From Bog-756 sp963730685 (GTDB taxonomy: Bacteria > Actinomycetota > Acidimicrobiia > Acidimicrobiales > RAAP-2): 64,000 nt of DNA. The stretch is from NCBI GenBank assembly GCA_963730685.1, contig CAVSSP010000001.1, positions 1,178,001-1,242,000 on the forward strand, read 5' to 3'. A model generated the notes under the pieces. It was not told where the DNA came from. It ran no database searches and saw only the letters and a program-made list of their open reading frames with translations. Below, piece by piece: positions 63,709 through 64,000 of the stretch (positions are counted from its first letter, which is position 1; the number at the start of each line of letters is the position of its first letter). The position numbers and the translations under genes are program-made.

Positions 63709-64000
63709 TCAGGCGTCCGCCGGTGCGCCTGAACGGATCCTCGGGAGCAACGGCGCCCACGCCCGGGCGCGCACGCACCCGATCCAGACACCGCATCCGT
63801 AGGCGATGTCGTCGACGACCGACGCCACCACCCACCGGACGGGGTCGAGGCCCGGCCTCCGACGGCACCACTCCACCGCCGGCGGGGCCACCAGCGCCAG
63901 GACCGACACCAGGCGGGCCCGCCGGCCGCGGATACTGGCGCCGAGCAGAAGGGGCGCGGCCAACATGGTGGCGGCCCGACCGAGCCCGATGAGGGTCCAG
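63709..64000 (-). CDS. Glycosyltransferase C-terminus, probably mycofactocin MftF (5' end outside window)
   Basis: The frame is open to the window edge (last codons read WTLIGLGRAATM). The visible ~97 residues contain a membrane-associated helix and the segment VVASVVDDIAYGCGVWIGCVRARAWAPLLPRIR. The DD-AYG-GVW pattern is what I recall from the C-terminus of MftF, the GT2 enzyme that glycosylates mycofactocin. Only the end is seen, so the assignment rests on that motif. The methyltransferase ends 70 bases further down on the same strand and may belong to the same cluster. Confidence 0.5.
   Translation of the reverse strand, partial: WTLIGLGRAATMLAAPLLLGASIRGRRARLVSVLALVAPPAVEWCRRRPGLDPVRWVVASVVDDIAYGCGVWIGCVRARAWAPLLPRIRSGAPADA

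Overview
The window is very GC-rich DNA from an actinobacterium (Actinomycetota). The content points that way: a mycobacterial-type PhoP/PhoR pair, RecBCD, MmpL-type and QacA-type exporters, a resuscitation-promoting factor, a SigJ-type sigma factor, GTG/ATG four-base gene overlaps, and promoter hexamers placed 6-8 nt before start codons (leaderless genes). A lineage outside the classic Streptomyces/Mycobacterium genera, possibly Acidimicrobiia, is only a guess. I see no rRNA, tRNA or CRISPR array.

Layout. 0-3.2 kb: the end of a histidine kinase facing two response regulators. 3.2-5.1 kb: a tandem decamer repeat, a MazF-like gene and an HxlR regulator. 5.3-7.3 kb: catalase and a Fur/PerR regulator behind a Per-box-like palindrome. 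7.3-13.9 kb: an FtsH-like AAA protease, a lipoprotein, a FAD oxidoreductase/SigJ operon, a NYN nuclease and a thioesterase. 14-18.4 kb: an MFS exporter with a MerR regulator, a dienelactone hydrolase and two small conserved proteins. 18.6-27.5 kb: recC-recB-recD. 27.6-31 kb: an amidase, a gene-free stretch carrying a PhoP-type box, a ferritin-like oxidase and a secreted protein. 31-45 kb: a heterodimeric ABC exporter under MarR, an esterase, an aldehyde dehydrogenase, an MmpL protein, a phosphatase, a GABA-type aminotransferase and a VOC protein. 45-50.7 kb: acyl-CoA dehydrogenase and two membrane glycosyltransferases. 50.9-57.2 kb: phoR-phoP and a divergent electron-transfer operon (small Thr-rich membrane protein, ApbE, haem-type membrane reductase, NuoF-like protein, ferredoxin). 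57.3-61 kb: a secreted peptidase, a membrane protein, a cold shock protein and Rpf. 61.6-62.9 kb: a complete IS30-family element with inverted repeats and a 3-bp target duplication, inserted near the 3' end of a methyltransferase gene. The right edge holds the end of a probable mycofactocin glycosyltransferase.

Two themes run through the window. First, at least thirteen single-base frame breaks, often at G/C runs, interrupt otherwise intact genes (MazF-like, lipoprotein, FAD oxidoreductase, sigJ, recC, recB four times, recD, amidase, a MerR regulator, a PMT glycosyltransferase). The pattern looks more like sequencing indels than gene decay, and each affected gene is annotated here across its break. 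Second, 7-4-7 direct repeats close to the TCACAGC consensus of mycobacterial PhoP lie between phoP and the divergent redox operon. Another lies in front of a -10-like hexamer in the gene-free region at 29 kb, which suggests a small PhoP regulon inside the window.
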